Positions 48,899 to 58,476 are shown, counted from the stretch's first letter. The stretch is DNA of 64,000 bases from Parvibaculum sp046297875 (GCF_046297875.1 NZ_JBKBHD010000001.1:1736001-1800000); one strand, 5' to 3'. The notes: generated by a model from the sequence alone, not told the origin. Numbers and translations are program-made.

Positions 48899-50008
48899 TC
48901 AATTCGCAAAGCGGAAGTGCATCACGTCGCCGTCGGCGACGATGTAGTCCTTGCCTTCGAGACGCATCTTGCCGGCATCCTTGGCGCCCTGTTCGCCGTT
49001 CAGCGATACATAGTCGTCATAGGAAATCGTCTCTGCACGGATGAAACCCTTTTCGAAATCCGTGTGGATGACGCCGGCAGCCGCCGGTGCCCGAGTGCCC
49101 TTGGTGATGGTCCAGGCGCGGGTTTCCTTCGGTCCGACCGTGAAATAGGTGATGAGGTCGAGAAGCGCATAGCCCGCGCGGATGAGGCGGGAGAGGCCGG
49201 GCTCGGTGAGGCCCAGGGTTTCCAGATATTCGTCGCGGTCGGCGGGCGGAAGCTGTGCCACTTCTTCCTCGATGCGGGCGGAAATCACGACCGATTGCGC
49301 GCCTTCCGCCTTCGCGCGCTCTTCCACTGCTTTCGAATAGTCGTTGCCTGTCGAGGCGGAGGCTTCTTCAACGTTGCAGACATAGAGCACGGGCTTCGAG
49401 GTGAGGAGGTTCAGGCCCTCCCATGCCTTCATGTCCTCGTCCGAGACCTTGTCCTCGGCGGTCGCGATGCGCGCCGGGCGGCCGTCGCGCAGATAGGCGA
49501 GCGCGAGGTTCATCAGCTCGACCTGCTGCTTTGCATCCTTGTCGCCGCCCTTCGCCTTCTTTTCGTTGGCGGCGACGCGCTTTTCCAGGCTTTCGAGATC
49601 GGCGAGCATCAGTTCCGTCTCGACGATCTCGGCATCGGCGAGCGGGTCGATGCGGTTTTCGACATGGGTGATGTCGTCATCGACGAAGCAGCGCAGCACA
49701 TAGGCGATGGCGTCCACTTCGCGGATATTGGCGAGGAACTGGTTGCCGAGGCCTTCGCCCTTCGATGCGCCTTTCACAAGGCCCGCAATATCGACGAAGG
49801 TGAGGCGCGTGGGAATGATTTCCTTGCTTTTGGCGATGGAGGCGAGCTTGTCGAGGCGTGGATCGGGAACCGCCACTTCGCCGACATTCGGCTCGATGGT
49901 GCAGAAGGGATAGTTCGCGGCCTGCGCGCTTGCCGTCTGCGTCAGCGCGTTGAACAGCGTGGACTTGCCGACATTGGGCAGTCCGACAATGCCGCATTTG
50001 AAACCCAT
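48899..50008 (-). CDS. ychF: Redox-regulated ATPase YchF (Obg-related)
   Basis: The 369-residue P-loop protein begins MGFKCGIVGLPNVGKSTLFN. It has DIAGLVKGASKGEGLGNQFL, the NVEE block in place of the usual NKxD (which gives ATP preference), and a C-terminal TGS-like domain (FTVGPKETRAWTI). It binds ribosomes. It follows pth by 6 bp. Confidence 0.97.
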   Translation of the reverse strand: MGFKCGIVGLPNVGKSTLFNALTQTASAQAANYPFCTIEPNVGEVAVPDPRLDKLASIAKSKEIIPTRLTFVDIAGLVKGASKGEGLGNQFLANIREVDAIAYVLRCFVDDDITHVENRIDPLADAEIVETELMLADLESLEKRVAANEKKAKGGDKDAKQQVELMNLALAYLRDGRPARIATAEDKVSDEDMKAWEGLNLLTSKPVLYVCNVEEASASTGNDYSKAVEERAKAEGAQSVVISARIEEEVAQLPPADRDEYLETLGLTEPGLSRLIRAGYALLDLITYFTVGPKETRAWTITKGTRAPAAAGVIHTDFEKGFIRAETISYDDYVSLNGEQGAKDAGKMRLEGKDYIVADGDVMHFRFAN

Positions 50009-50014
50009 GACCCG

Positions 50015-50629
50015 TTACTCTCCGTCGCTGTCTTGCTGCTTCGATTTCTTCTTCTCGGGCTCAGGATTGAGCGCGAGGTGAACCTTGTTTGCGAATGTCG
50101 CGTCCTTGCCCTGGGCGAGGAGCGGTGCTGCATCCGCCATGGCGTCCAGCATGGGTTCGACCCAGGCTGCATCCGCCTTGGCGAAATCGCCGAGCACATG
50201 GCCGAGCACACGCTCCTTGTCGCCTGGGTGGCCGATGCCGATGCGCACACGGCGGAACTCCGGCCCGATATGGGTGGCGATGGAGCGGATGCCGTTATGA
50301 CCTGCCGCACCTCCGCCCGTCTTCATGCGGACCTTGCCCGCTTCGAGATCGAGTTCATCGTAAAAGACGACGATATCGGCGGGGGTGAGCTTGTAGAAGC
50401 GCATCGCCTCGCCGACAGCACGGCCGCTCTCGTTCATGTAGGTCGTGGGCTTCAGCACGATCGCCTTTTCGCCCGCAAGTGTGCCTTCGCAGACGAGCCC
50501 TTGAAAGCGCGCGCGCGATGGGGAAAAGGAATGGCGGCGGACGATCGCGTCCGCCGCCATGAATCCGACATTGTGCCTGTTCCGTGCGTATTTCTCGCCC
50601 GGATTTCCAAGACCGACGAGCAGGATCAT
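50015..50629 (-). CDS. pth: Peptidyl-tRNA hydrolase
   Basis: Pth recycles tRNA from dropped-off peptidyl-tRNA. The 204-residue protein has VGLGNPGEKYARNRHNVGFM with the catalytic His, KPTTYMNESGRAVGEAMRFY and GGAAGHNGIRSI. A Lys-rich tail ends the protein. It lies between rplY and ychF, the usual order. Confidence 0.97.
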   Translation of the reverse strand: MILLVGLGNPGEKYARNRHNVGFMAADAIVRRHSFSPSRARFQGLVCEGTLAGEKAIVLKPTTYMNESGRAVGEAMRFYKLTPADIVVFYDELDLEAGKVRMKTGGGAAGHNGIRSIATHIGPEFRRVRIGIGHPGDKERVLGHVLGDFAKADAAWVEPMLDAMADAAPLLAQGKDATFANKVHLALNPEPEKKKSKQQDSDGE

Positions 50630-50655
50630 CGCCGCCTCCCTTCAGGCAGTGAAGA

Positions 50656-51294
50656 TCAATCGGCCTTCGTTTCGGCCTTGGCTTCAGCCTTCTCTTCCGC
50701 CTTGGCTTCGTTGTCCGCGGAGACAACGGCGGCCGGGGCGGCGATGGTCGCGATGGTGAAGTCGCGGTCGGCGATGGTCGGCTTCACATTGGCAGGCAGC
50801 GTGACCGCAGAGATGTGGATCGAGACGCCCATCTCGTAGCCCGTGAGGTCGATGTCGATCTGCTCGGGGATCGCATCCGCCGGGCAGGCGAGTTCGATCT
50901 CGTGGCGCACGATATTGAGCACGCCGCCGGCCTTGAGGCCGGGCGAGGCTTCGTGGTTGTGGAAATGCACGGGCACGTCGACGACGACGGATGCATTCTT
51001 GCCGAGACGCAGGAAATCGATATGGATGATGAAGTCGCGCACCGGTTCGAACTGCACGTCGCGGGGAATGACGCGCTCGGTCTTGCCGCCGACCTCGACA
51101 TCGAGCGTGTGGCTCATGAAGGTGCCGGTCTGGTAGAGGGCGGTCACGTCCTTGTAGCTGACGGTGATGAGCTCGGGGGACTTCTTGTCACCATAGATGA
51201 CGGCGGGGACGCGGCCTTCGCGGCGGAGCGAACGGACAGCCCCCTTGCTGCCTTTCTCGCGCGCCTCGGCCTTGAGCGTCAGTGACTCGGCCAT
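50656..51294 (-). CDS. rplY: Ribosomal protein L25/Ctc (bL25, long form)
   Basis: bL25 binds 5S rRNA. The 212-residue long form has an N-terminal rRNA-binding domain (LKAEAREKGSKGAVRSLRRE, GRVPAVIYGDKKSPELITV) and a C-terminal Ctc domain (HFHNHEASPGLKAGGVLNIV), with a Lys/Glu-rich tail. The upstream leader has its own promoter and a hairpin-plus-U-tract immediately before the ribosome-binding site. Confidence 0.95.
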   Translation of the reverse strand: MAESLTLKAEAREKGSKGAVRSLRREGRVPAVIYGDKKSPELITVSYKDVTALYQTGTFMSHTLDVEVGGKTERVIPRDVQFEPVRDFIIHIDFLRLGKNASVVVDVPVHFHNHEASPGLKAGGVLNIVRHEIELACPADAIPEQIDIDLTGYEMGVSIHISAVTLPANVKPTIADRDFTIATIAAPAAVVSADNEAKAEEKAEAKAETKAD

Positions 51295-51380
51295 AGCAAA
51301 TTCTCCAATAAAAACGGGGCCTTAGAGGCCCGGGCAAATAGCCCGCAAGTCTCCTCCAGGGGTGTGGAAGTGCGGGATCG
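51295..51380 (-). promoter_or_regulatory. rplY leader with attenuator-like hairpins
   Basis: On the minus strand, CGGGC-TATTT-GCCCG (51345-51331) is followed directly by GGGCC-TCTAA-GGCCC (51331-51317) and then CGTTTTTATT, an intrinsic-terminator shape. The rplY ribosome-binding GGAG comes just after the U-run. A CCCGCA near the start of the transcript (about 51374) could pair with TGCGGG at 51341-51347 instead, giving an alternative fold. Confidence 0.6.
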
Positions 51381-51385
51381 CGCGC

Positions 51386-51414
51386 CTTATAGCGCCTGAG
51401 GGGGAAAAACTCAA
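51386..51414 (-). promoter_or_regulatory. rplY promoter
   Basis: The minus strand has TTGAGT (51414-51409), 17 nt, then TATAAG (51391-51386). It lies after the prs stop and gives a leader of about 85 nt. Confidence 0.65.
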
Positions 51415-51435
51415 CCCGTAGGGGACGTTAGGAGA

Positions 51436-52371
51436 TCAGTCGAAAAGGCTCGAAACCGAGCGTTCTTCGGCCGTGCGGCGCATGGCCTCGCCGATCAGCG
51501 GGGCGATGGAGACGACGCGGATATTGTGCGCGACGCGGACGGCCTCGGTGGCCTGGATCGAATCCGTGATGACGAGTTCCTTGAGCTTCGAGGCGGAGAC
51601 GCGGGCGACCGCGCCGCCTGACAGCACGCCATGCGTGACATAGGCGGAGACTTCGGTCGCGCCGGCCTTCAGCAGCGCATCGGCCGCATTGCAGAGGGTG
51701 CCGGCGCTGTCCACGATGTCGTCGACCAGGATGCAGGAACGGCCCGAAACATCGCCGATGATGTTCATGACTTCGGATTCGCCCGCGCGTTCGCGGCGTT
51801 TGTCCACGATGGCGAGGTCGGCGCCGATGCGCTTTGCGATTGCGCGGGCACGCACCACGCCGCCCACGTCCGGCGAGACGACCATGACGCCATTGCCGGT
51901 CTTGTAGTGCTGCTCGATATCGCGGGTCAGCACCGGGGCTGCAAAGAGATTGTCTGTCGGAATGTCGAAGAAGCCCTGGATCTGGCCGGCATGGAGATCG
52001 AGGGTCAGGACGCGGTCGGCGCCGGCGGTGGTGACCAGGTTGGCGACGAGCTTCGCAGAGATGGGCGTGCGGGCACCGGGTTTGCGGTCCTGCCGCGCAT
52101 AGCCGAAATAGGGGATCACCGCCGTGATGCGGCGCGCTGAGGCGCGGCGCAGCGCATCCATGATGATCAGCGTTTCCATCAGGTGGTCGTTCGCGGGATA
52201 GGAGGTCGACTGGATTACGAAGACGTCCTCGCCGCGGACGTTTTCCTGAATTTCAACGAAGACTTCCATGTCGGCGAAGCGGCGCACGACGGATTTGGTG
52301 AGCGGCAGGTTCAGATAGGCGGCAATGGCTTCGGCAAGGGCCCGGTTGGAATTGCCCGCTATGAGTTTCAT
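51436..52371 (-). CDS. prs: Ribose-phosphate pyrophosphokinase (PRPP synthase)
   Basis: Prs makes PRPP from ribose 5-phosphate and ATP. The 311-residue protein has KLIAGNSNRALAEAIAAYLN, FVIQSTSYPANDHLMETLI, RITAVIPYFGYARQDRK and the PRPP-binding loop ILVDDIVDSAGTLCNAA. The start MKLIAGN is chosen; an upstream in-frame stretch is not conserved in type. It precedes rplY. Confidence 0.97.
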   Translation of the reverse strand: MKLIAGNSNRALAEAIAAYLNLPLTKSVVRRFADMEVFVEIQENVRGEDVFVIQSTSYPANDHLMETLIIMDALRRASARRITAVIPYFGYARQDRKPGARTPISAKLVANLVTTAGADRVLTLDLHAGQIQGFFDIPTDNLFAAPVLTRDIEQHYKTGNGVMVVSPDVGGVVRARAIAKRIGADLAIVDKRRERAGESEVMNIIGDVSGRSCILVDDIVDSAGTLCNAADALLKAGATEVSAYVTHGVLSGGAVARVSASKLKELVITDSIQATEAVRVAHNIRVVSIAPLIGEAMRRTAEERSVSSLFD

Positions 52372-52548
52372 TGCGATGTCCCTGCGATTGCCTGTGTGCC
52401 GAATGGCGGGAAAAGCTGCCCCGATCCGAAAACGCCGCCCCTGGATGAAGGTCCGGTGACGGCGCGAGCGCGTTTTAACAAGGGGCCCAACCCGTGTAAA
52501 CACGCAAACCTGTGCTGAAAACGGGTCGCATCAAATGGGGGCAGCGCC

Positions 52549-53472
52549 CTAGCCATTGGAGGCGATCCGCTCCGGCGCGGGCTGGAGTACGGCAACGACG
52601 CCATCGGCGGCGGCACGCGCCGCGGTTTCGGCGACCTCGCCCCAGCGGCCCGCGATGCGCGCGGCATCGAGCGCGTTTTTCTGGTGGATTTCGCCGAGCC
52701 GCGTGCCTTCAGCCGATTTCACCAGCCAGTGGATCGAGACGTCGGTGCGGCCGTCGCTGCGCGAGGCGGTGGCAATGCTGCCTTCGATGACGAAATTTTG
52801 GGCAGTGAGCCAGGGGGCGTTTTTCGCGCGCTCCTTCAATTCGGCATCGAGGGCGCGGGTGAGGGCGGCGGCGCCATCGCCGGGCGCCGGGCCGATGGAA
52901 ATGGTGAAGGCGGCCGGTGCCGGGGCGGCAATGCTGCCGGTGACAATGGCATCGTGCGTCGCGGGCGCATTTGCGAGGCTCGGCGCTGGGCCGGGCGTGA
53001 AGGCCGCATACCATTTTGCGATCTTGCCCGCGGTTTCGGCGGCGAAGCGGCGCAGCGCGCGTTCGTCCACCGCGCTGCCTTCCAGCGTTGCCTCGCTGAC
53101 GAGCCTGTGGAGCGGCCGGCCTGCCTCATCGGCAATGTCGATCACGGCGACAAGATAGGTGCCATCGCCGCCTTCGCCAGCGCCAAGCGCGCCGCCGATG
53201 GCGAAGGGAAGCGAGCCGCCGCGCGATGTCTCCTGCGTGAGATAGGTGGCAAAGATTGCCGCATCGGCGCTGCGGGCGGCTTCCAGCGGCACAATCTCGA
53301 CCCTTGCCGGGGCGGCGGCATGGCCGGCGGCCTGGGTGGCGGGCGGCGCGGCGACATCATCGGCCTTGCCCGAGGCTGCCTCGTCCACGCATGCGGCGCT
53401 GGCCAGAATGGCAATGACCGCGCAGGCGCGCAGGCGGCGGAGTGCCCGTCCTTTCGCCTGCCAGCCTTGCAT
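52549..53472 (-). CDS. Putative lipoprotein of unknown function
   Basis: The 307-residue protein has a lipoprotein signal (RACAVIAILASAAC, lipobox SAAC) and an Ala-rich body with segments such as GTYLVAVIDIADEAGRPLHR and FVIEGSIATASRSDGRTDVS. This resembles alphaproteobacterial envelope proteins with repeated beta segments. No domain is recognised with confidence. It stands alone between prs and pgeF. Confidence 0.7.
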   Translation of the reverse strand: MQGWQAKGRALRRLRACAVIAILASAACVDEAASGKADDVAAPPATQAAGHAAAPARVEIVPLEAARSADAAIFATYLTQETSRGGSLPFAIGGALGAGEGGDGTYLVAVIDIADEAGRPLHRLVSEATLEGSAVDERALRRFAAETAGKIAKWYAAFTPGPAPSLANAPATHDAIVTGSIAAPAPAAFTISIGPAPGDGAAALTRALDAELKERAKNAPWLTAQNFVIEGSIATASRSDGRTDVSIHWLVKSAEGTRLGEIHQKNALDAARIAGRWGEVAETAARAAADGVVAVLQPAPERIASNG

Positions 53473-53588
53473 TGACTCTGTTTCCGATTGCACCTGGTAT
53501 CGTCCCGCTGCCTGCCCGAAAGGCAGGATGTACCCGGTTACGGTTTTATCGCGATTCGGGAAGGCGGGTGCGAACTCGCAGCCCGATC

Positions 53589-54356
53589 TCACGGGCGGAG
53601 CATCAGCGCGGAAATCTGGCGGCCATAGTCCTTTTCCTTGCGATGCGTGGTGCGGCGGAAGGAAAAGAATCGCCTCTCGTCCTGATAGGTGCAATGGCCG
53701 AGCGCCGCCACCGTGCCGATTTCGCACGCTTCGAGGCGGGATGCGACATAGCCCGGCAGATCGAACATGAAGTGGCCGGGATGTTCCGAGGGCCCGAACC
53801 AGCGGCCATTCGCATCGCTATCGCTCAGGAACCGCTCATGAAATTCAGGGCCAACTTCATAGGCTTCCTTCGAGATGCAGGGGCCGATGGCGGCGGTAAT
53901 GTTCTGCCGCTCCGCGCCGAGCCGGAGCATGGTCTCGATGGTCGTTTCGAGAACGCCGGTGACGGCGCCTTTCCAGCCGGCATGGGCGGCACCGATGACG
54001 CGGGCCTTCTTGTCTGCGAAGAGAACGGGCGCGCAGTCTGCGGTAAGGATGCCAAGCGCGATACCGTGCGTGGCCGTCACCATCGCATCGGCCTGCGGTG
54101 CGGTATCGGGTGTCCAGGGTTCAGTTACCTCGGCGACCGCGGGGCTGTGGATCTGATAGACGGTGAGCAGTTTCTCGCGCTCGACGCTCAACTTCTCCGC
54201 CACGCGGGCGCGGTTTTCGCGGACGTTTTCGGGCACATCGTCAGAGCCATAGCCGCAATTCAGCGAGGCATAGATGCCTTTCGAGACGCCGTCCTCGCGG
54301 GTGAAAAAGCCGTGGCGGATATGCGAGAGTACATCGAGGGGTTTCGCCGTCAGCAT
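53589..54356 (-). CDS. pgeF: Laccase-domain protein, PgeF/YfiH family
   Basis: The 255-residue protein has VYQIHSPAVAEV, LTADCAPVLFADKKARVIGA and AAHAGWKGAVTGVLETTIE, the YfiH signatures with Cys/His metal ligands. PgeF hydrolyses the misincorporated UDP-MurNAc-Ser intermediate or acts as a purine nucleoside-cleaving enzyme, depending on the source. It ends the lgt-midA-pgeF set, whose genes overlap or abut. Confidence 0.92.
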   Translation of the reverse strand: MLTAKPLDVLSHIRHGFFTREDGVSKGIYASLNCGYGSDDVPENVRENRARVAEKLSVEREKLLTVYQIHSPAVAEVTEPWTPDTAPQADAMVTATHGIALGILTADCAPVLFADKKARVIGAAHAGWKGAVTGVLETTIETMLRLGAERQNITAAIGPCISKEAYEVGPEFHERFLSDSDANGRWFGPSEHPGHFMFDLPGYVASRLEACEIGTVAALGHCTYQDERRFFSFRRTTHRKEKDYGRQISALMLRP

Positions 54357-54366
54357 TGTTCGTTCC

Positions 54367-55443
54367 TCATGCGAAACCGGCAGGCGCGTCTGCGCCCGGC
54401 GGGGTGATCCCCAGCACCTTGAAGAGGCTGCCCATCTCCTGCGCGCCGGTCAACCGCGCAAGTGCGGCCTCGATATCGCGTTTCTGTGCTGCTGTTGCGT
54501 TTCGTGAGAGGCGTTCGGCGCGGGCGGCGATGCCGAGCGCCTCAAGGAAGGCGCCTTGTTCTATGGGGCCGTGCGGTTCCGCGCCGCCACGGCGGACGGC
54601 ATGGGCAAGCGCCTCGAAATCGACATGGGCGGTGAGGTCCGCCTCGCCCGGCGCATCGAAGGGATCAGCGAAGCGATGGTTCCGCAGCGCCTGCAGCGTG
54701 TCGCCTGCTGCGCTTTTCGCGTAGCCATAGTCGATGATGAGGGCCGCGCCGCCGTGCCGGGCGATGCGGGCGGAGATGTCTTCGGCAATAGCGGTGGCGG
54801 CGGGGCATGTTTCGGCAATGGAACCGATGGGCGCACTTCGCACATTTGCAGCCAGCGCCTTGTCGTTTGCGGCGGCAACGGGCGGGAGGACAGGCGTGAA
54901 TTTTCCATCGCGGTAGTCGACGCAGCGTTCGCACCAGCCGCGTTCCGTGCGCTGATATTGCGTGATGGGAAGCGCGTCGAAAAATTCATTGGCAATGAGG
55001 AAGAGCGGCAGAGCGGGCAGTTCGCCGATTGCGGCATGCCATTCGGCCTGCGGCACGCGGCTACGTTGCGCTTCGCGCAGGGCGGGGCTCGTCTCGACGA
55101 AATGGACGGAGGCCGCTTCCGTCATTCCCTGCACGGCGCGCATGGCGCGCAACGCATCTGCCATCAGTGTGCCGCGGCCGGGACCGAGTTCGGCAAGCGC
55201 GAAAGGGGCGGGGCTGCCGCTTGCGATCCAGCGGTCGGCGAGCCACAGGCCGACCAGCTCGCCGAACATCTGGCTCACCTCCGGCGCGGTGGTGAAGTCG
55301 CCCGCGCTGCCCAGTGGATCGCGCGTCATGTAGTAGCCATGCTCGGGATGGCCGAGCGCGAGCGCCATGTAGTGCGAGAGCGGCAGTGGCCCCGTTTCGC
55401 CGATCAGGCGAATGAGGTGATCGCGGAGATTCGCGCCGTTCAT
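54367..55443 (-). CDS. MidA-type SAM-dependent methyltransferase (NDUFAF7-like)
   Basis: The 358-residue protein has LSHYMALALGHPEHGYYMTR, SAGDFTTAPEVSQMFGELV and the SAM motif LAELGPGRGTLMADALRAM, the DUF185/MidA signatures. Its mitochondrial homologue NDUFAF7 methylates a complex I subunit. The ATG overlaps the lgt stop by the ATGA arrangement, so it is translationally coupled. Confidence 0.92.
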   Translation of the reverse strand: MNGANLRDHLIRLIGETGPLPLSHYMALALGHPEHGYYMTRDPLGSAGDFTTAPEVSQMFGELVGLWLADRWIASGSPAPFALAELGPGRGTLMADALRAMRAVQGMTEAASVHFVETSPALREAQRSRVPQAEWHAAIGELPALPLFLIANEFFDALPITQYQRTERGWCERCVDYRDGKFTPVLPPVAAANDKALAANVRSAPIGSIAETCPAATAIAEDISARIARHGGAALIIDYGYAKSAAGDTLQALRNHRFADPFDAPGEADLTAHVDFEALAHAVRRGGAEPHGPIEQGAFLEALGIAARAERLSRNATAAQKRDIEAALARLTGAQEMGSLFKVLGITPPGADAPAGFA

Positions 55444-56261
55444 TTCTTCCGTGCGGGTTCTGCGGCGCGGGTGGCGGCAAACCACATCAGCGCTGCGCCG
55501 GCCAGCGCCATGGGGATCGACAGCACCATGCCCATCGTCAGCCATCCGCCCGCCAGATAACCGATCTGCGCATCGGGCTCGCGGAAGAATTCGACGAAGG
55601 TGCGGGCGATGCCATAGCCGCAGACGAAGGCGCCGGTCACGACACCGGGCTTCTTCAGCGTACCCAGACGCCAGATGAGGAACCAGAGAATGGCAAAGAG
55701 GAGAAGTCCTTCGAGGGCTGCTTCATAAAGCTGGCTCGGGTGGCGCGGCAGCGGGCCGCCATTCGGAAAGACGACGCCCCAGGGCACATCGGTGACGCGG
55801 CCCCACAGTTCGGCATTGATGAAGTTTGCGATGCGGCCGAAAAAGAGACCGATGGTGGCGGCGGCGCTCGTCACGTCCATCAATGAGATGAGCGGCAGCT
55901 TGCGTGAGCGCGCGAACAGATACAACGCCGCGAGTACGCCCGCAGCGCCGCCGTGGAAGCTCATGCCGCCCTGCCAGACATAGAGAATTTCAACCGGGTG
56001 CCAGAGATAGTGGCCCGGATTGTAGAAGACGACATAGCCGAGGCGGCCGCCGAGAATGACGCCGAGCGCCACCCAGAGCAGCATGTCGTCGGCATCGGTT
56101 TTCGTGATGGGCGACTTTTCCGGCCAGAGGCGACCCGCTTCGGCGAGCATCGCGACATAGCGCCAGCCGAGGATGAGGCCCGCGATATAGGCGAGCGCAT
56201 ACCAGCGGATGGCGAAGGGGCCAATCTGGATCAGGATGGGGTCAATATCGGGAAAGGGCAT
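55440..56261 (-). CDS. lgt: Prolipoprotein diacylglyceryl transferase
   Basis: Lgt adds diacylglycerol to the lipobox Cys of prolipoproteins. The 273-residue membrane enzyme has seven helices and the Lgt signature GRIANFINAELWGR (GRxxNFxNxE). Other landmarks are IRWYALAYIAGLILGWRY, SFHGGAAGV and PRHPSQLYEAALEG. The start MPFPDIDP is chosen over one 19 codons upstream. Confidence 0.96.
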   Translation of the reverse strand: MPFPDIDPILIQIGPFAIRWYALAYIAGLILGWRYVAMLAEAGRLWPEKSPITKTDADDMLLWVALGVILGGRLGYVVFYNPGHYLWHPVEILYVWQGGMSFHGGAAGVLAALYLFARSRKLPLISLMDVTSAAATIGLFFGRIANFINAELWGRVTDVPWGVVFPNGGPLPRHPSQLYEAALEGLLLFAILWFLIWRLGTLKKPGVVTGAFVCGYGIARTFVEFFREPDAQIGYLAGGWLTMGMVLSIPMALAGAALMWFAATRAAEPARKK

Positions 56262-56419
56262 GAGGCTCCGGCTTTCGGCTCTGGCGATGCGCGCCAGTGT
56301 GGCGTGGCCGTGCCTCAAGTCAAGGAATGGGGCAGGTGGGCCGCAAATGCAGGCTCCGCTTCAAACAGTTCGGGCGGCCAACTGGCCGCCCATATCGTTC
56401 GATATGCCGCCTGGTGGCG

Positions 56420-57685
56420 TCAGTTCTTCGTCGGAATCAGAACCTTCATCGATTCATAGCCGCGCACGAAGGTGGAATAGCTGCGCTTCGGTTCAGCGGT
56501 GACGATGATTTCCGGGAAGCGCTTCAGGATTTCTTCCCAGATGATCGTGAGCTGCAGTTCGGCGAGGCGGTTGCCGACGCAGCGATGGATGCCGAAGCCG
56601 AAGGAGATGTGCTGGCGCGGCCGGGCGCGGTCGATGATGTAGTCGTTCGGACGCTCGATGACTTCATCGTCGCGGTTGCCCGAAAGGTACCACATGACGA
56701 CCTTGTCGCCCTCGCGGATCTTCTTGCCCTGGAAGTCGATGTCGCGGTTCGCGGTGCGGCGCATATGCGCGAGCGGCGTCTGCCAGCGGATCGTCTCGGA
56801 CACCATCGGCGTGACGAGCGAGGGATCGTTGCGGAGCTTTGCGAACTGGTCCGGGTTCTGGTTGAGCGCTAGAATGGAGCCGGAGATGGTATTCCGTGTC
56901 GTGTCGTTGCCGCCGACGGTCAGCAGCACGACATTGCCGAAATATTCGCGCGGTTCCATGTTCCGCGTCTCGGGGTGATGGGCGAGCATGGAAATAAGGT
57001 CGCCCACCGGCTCGGCGTTGACCTTCTCGTTCCAGAGATTGTTGAAATAAGTCGAATACTCGCCGAAGATTTCAAGCTTCTGCTCGAAGGTTTCGACAAG
57101 GCCGCCCGGTGCCGGAATGGCTGTGACGACATCCGACCAGTAGGTGATCTTGCGGCGGTCTTCCTGCGGCGCGCCGAACAGCGTCGCCAGCGTCATCGCG
57201 GTAAGTTCCTTCGAGACGAGGTCGACCCAGTCGAATTCCTCTCCGATCGGCAGGTTGTCGAGAATGCCTGCCGCGCGTTCGCGGATCTGCGGCGCCATCT
57301 GCGCCAGCGCTGAGGGGGCGACGGCGGGGCTGACTGCCTTGCGCTGCACGTCGTGGCGCGGCGGGTCCATGGCGATGAACATGGGCAGCGGCTCGAAATT
57401 TTCCTGGCCGCCGCTGATGGTGATGCCGCCCTTCATGTAGTCGGACGAAAACACCTGATGGTTCGTGTCGACAGCCATGATGTCGTTATATTTGGTGATC
57501 GACCAATAGGGGCCATAGTCGCTTTCCGGCGTGAAATGGACCGGGTCTTCGGCGCGCAGACGCTCGAAATAGGGAAGCACCGCATCGGCCTCGAACAGCG
57601 CCGGCTGCGCGGGGTTCAGCGTTTCGAGTGGCTGGGCGTAAGCCGCCTCGCGGTCGAGAGCCTTCTTTGAAACCTGCTCGTTCAT
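56420..57685 (-). CDS. Cytochrome P450, CYP153-like alkane hydroxylase
   Basis: The 421-residue P450 has the I-helix oxygen-activation motif GGNDTTRN (258-265), ExxR (ETIR, 297-300) and the haem ligand Cys369 in FGFGIHRCVGN. The block RPRQHISFGFGIHRCVGNRL and overall length match the CYP153 family, soluble terminal alkane hydroxylases that need ferredoxin and ferredoxin reductase. Neither redox partner is in the window. A TetR gene lies upstream on the same strand. Confidence 0.9.
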   Translation of the reverse strand: MNEQVSKKALDREAAYAQPLETLNPAQPALFEADAVLPYFERLRAEDPVHFTPESDYGPYWSITKYNDIMAVDTNHQVFSSDYMKGGITISGGQENFEPLPMFIAMDPPRHDVQRKAVSPAVAPSALAQMAPQIRERAAGILDNLPIGEEFDWVDLVSKELTAMTLATLFGAPQEDRRKITYWSDVVTAIPAPGGLVETFEQKLEIFGEYSTYFNNLWNEKVNAEPVGDLISMLAHHPETRNMEPREYFGNVVLLTVGGNDTTRNTISGSILALNQNPDQFAKLRNDPSLVTPMVSETIRWQTPLAHMRRTANRDIDFQGKKIREGDKVVMWYLSGNRDDEVIERPNDYIIDRARPRQHISFGFGIHRCVGNRLAELQLTIIWEEILKRFPEIIVTAEPKRSYSTFVRGYESMKVLIPTKN

Positions 57686-57792
57686 AATATGATTCCTCCG
57701 GTCTGATGCGGGTACTGGAGCGGCATTCCGGGCATTCGAACAGCGTTCTGCAATGCCGGAAATTGCGGGAACGCTGCGGCTTTCCGTCCCGA

Positions 57793-58476
57793 TCAGGCGG
57801 TGCGGTCGATCAGGAAGGCGGCGCCTGTCAGCAGTTTTTCGATCCGTTCGGGCGGAATTTCACCGGGCGGGTAGGATGCGATGATGGCTGCGATGCCGCG
57901 TCCCATCGCCCAGATCGCATGGGCGGCATTTTCCTGATGTTCTGGCGGCAGGCGGTCGTCCTCTTCCATCGAGGCGCGATAGGCGGCAATCGTCGCAAGT
58001 TCCGCCTCGCGTAGCGCGCCATGCTGGGCCATCAGATGCTCGTCGAACATCAGCGTGGCGAGAGCGGGGTGGGCCAGCACGAAATTGAAGAAGGCCCGCG
58101 CAGCGGCGCGCATGGGCGGGGCGTGTTCCGGCAGGGTGCGGAAATGCTCGATTTCGCGCTGCAGGTCGTGGAAGCCTGTGAGCGCCAGCTGCAGCAGCAA
58201 TTCTTCCTTGCTGGCGAAGTAGTGATAGATCGAGGTGAGGCCGATGCCGGCGCTGTCGGCAATGGCACGCAGGCTCAAGGCGGCGACGCCCTTTTCGGCG
58301 AGGATCTGCATGGCGGCGGCGAGCGTGCGCGCGCGGACGCTGTCGATTGCGAGCAGAGTGTCCGAAGGCCGCGTGCTCTCCGCATCCTTGCGGGCGAACA
58401 GCGGCTTGCCGCTCGCAATGGCGCTCAGCGCATCGCGGATGCCTGCGGGCAGGTCCGTTTTCCTGTCTTTTGCCAT
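57793..58476 (-). CDS. TetR family regulator upstream of CYP153
   Basis: The 227-residue regulator has a helix-turn-helix LSLRAIADSAGIGLTSIYHY followed by FASKEELLLQL, and a C-terminal ligand domain. The start MAKDRKT is chosen; a start 14 codons upstream is possible. It lies 107 bp before the P450 gene and is a candidate regulator of it. I found no palindrome that convincingly marks an operator. Confidence 0.88.
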   Translation of the reverse strand: MAKDRKTDLPAGIRDALSAIASGKPLFARKDAESTRPSDTLLAIDSVRARTLAAAMQILAEKGVAALSLRAIADSAGIGLTSIYHYFASKEELLLQLALTGFHDLQREIEHFRTLPEHAPPMRAAARAFFNFVLAHPALATLMFDEHLMAQHGALREAELATIAAYRASMEEDDRLPPEHQENAAHAIWAMGRGIAAIIASYPPGEIPPERIEKLLTGAAFLIDRTA

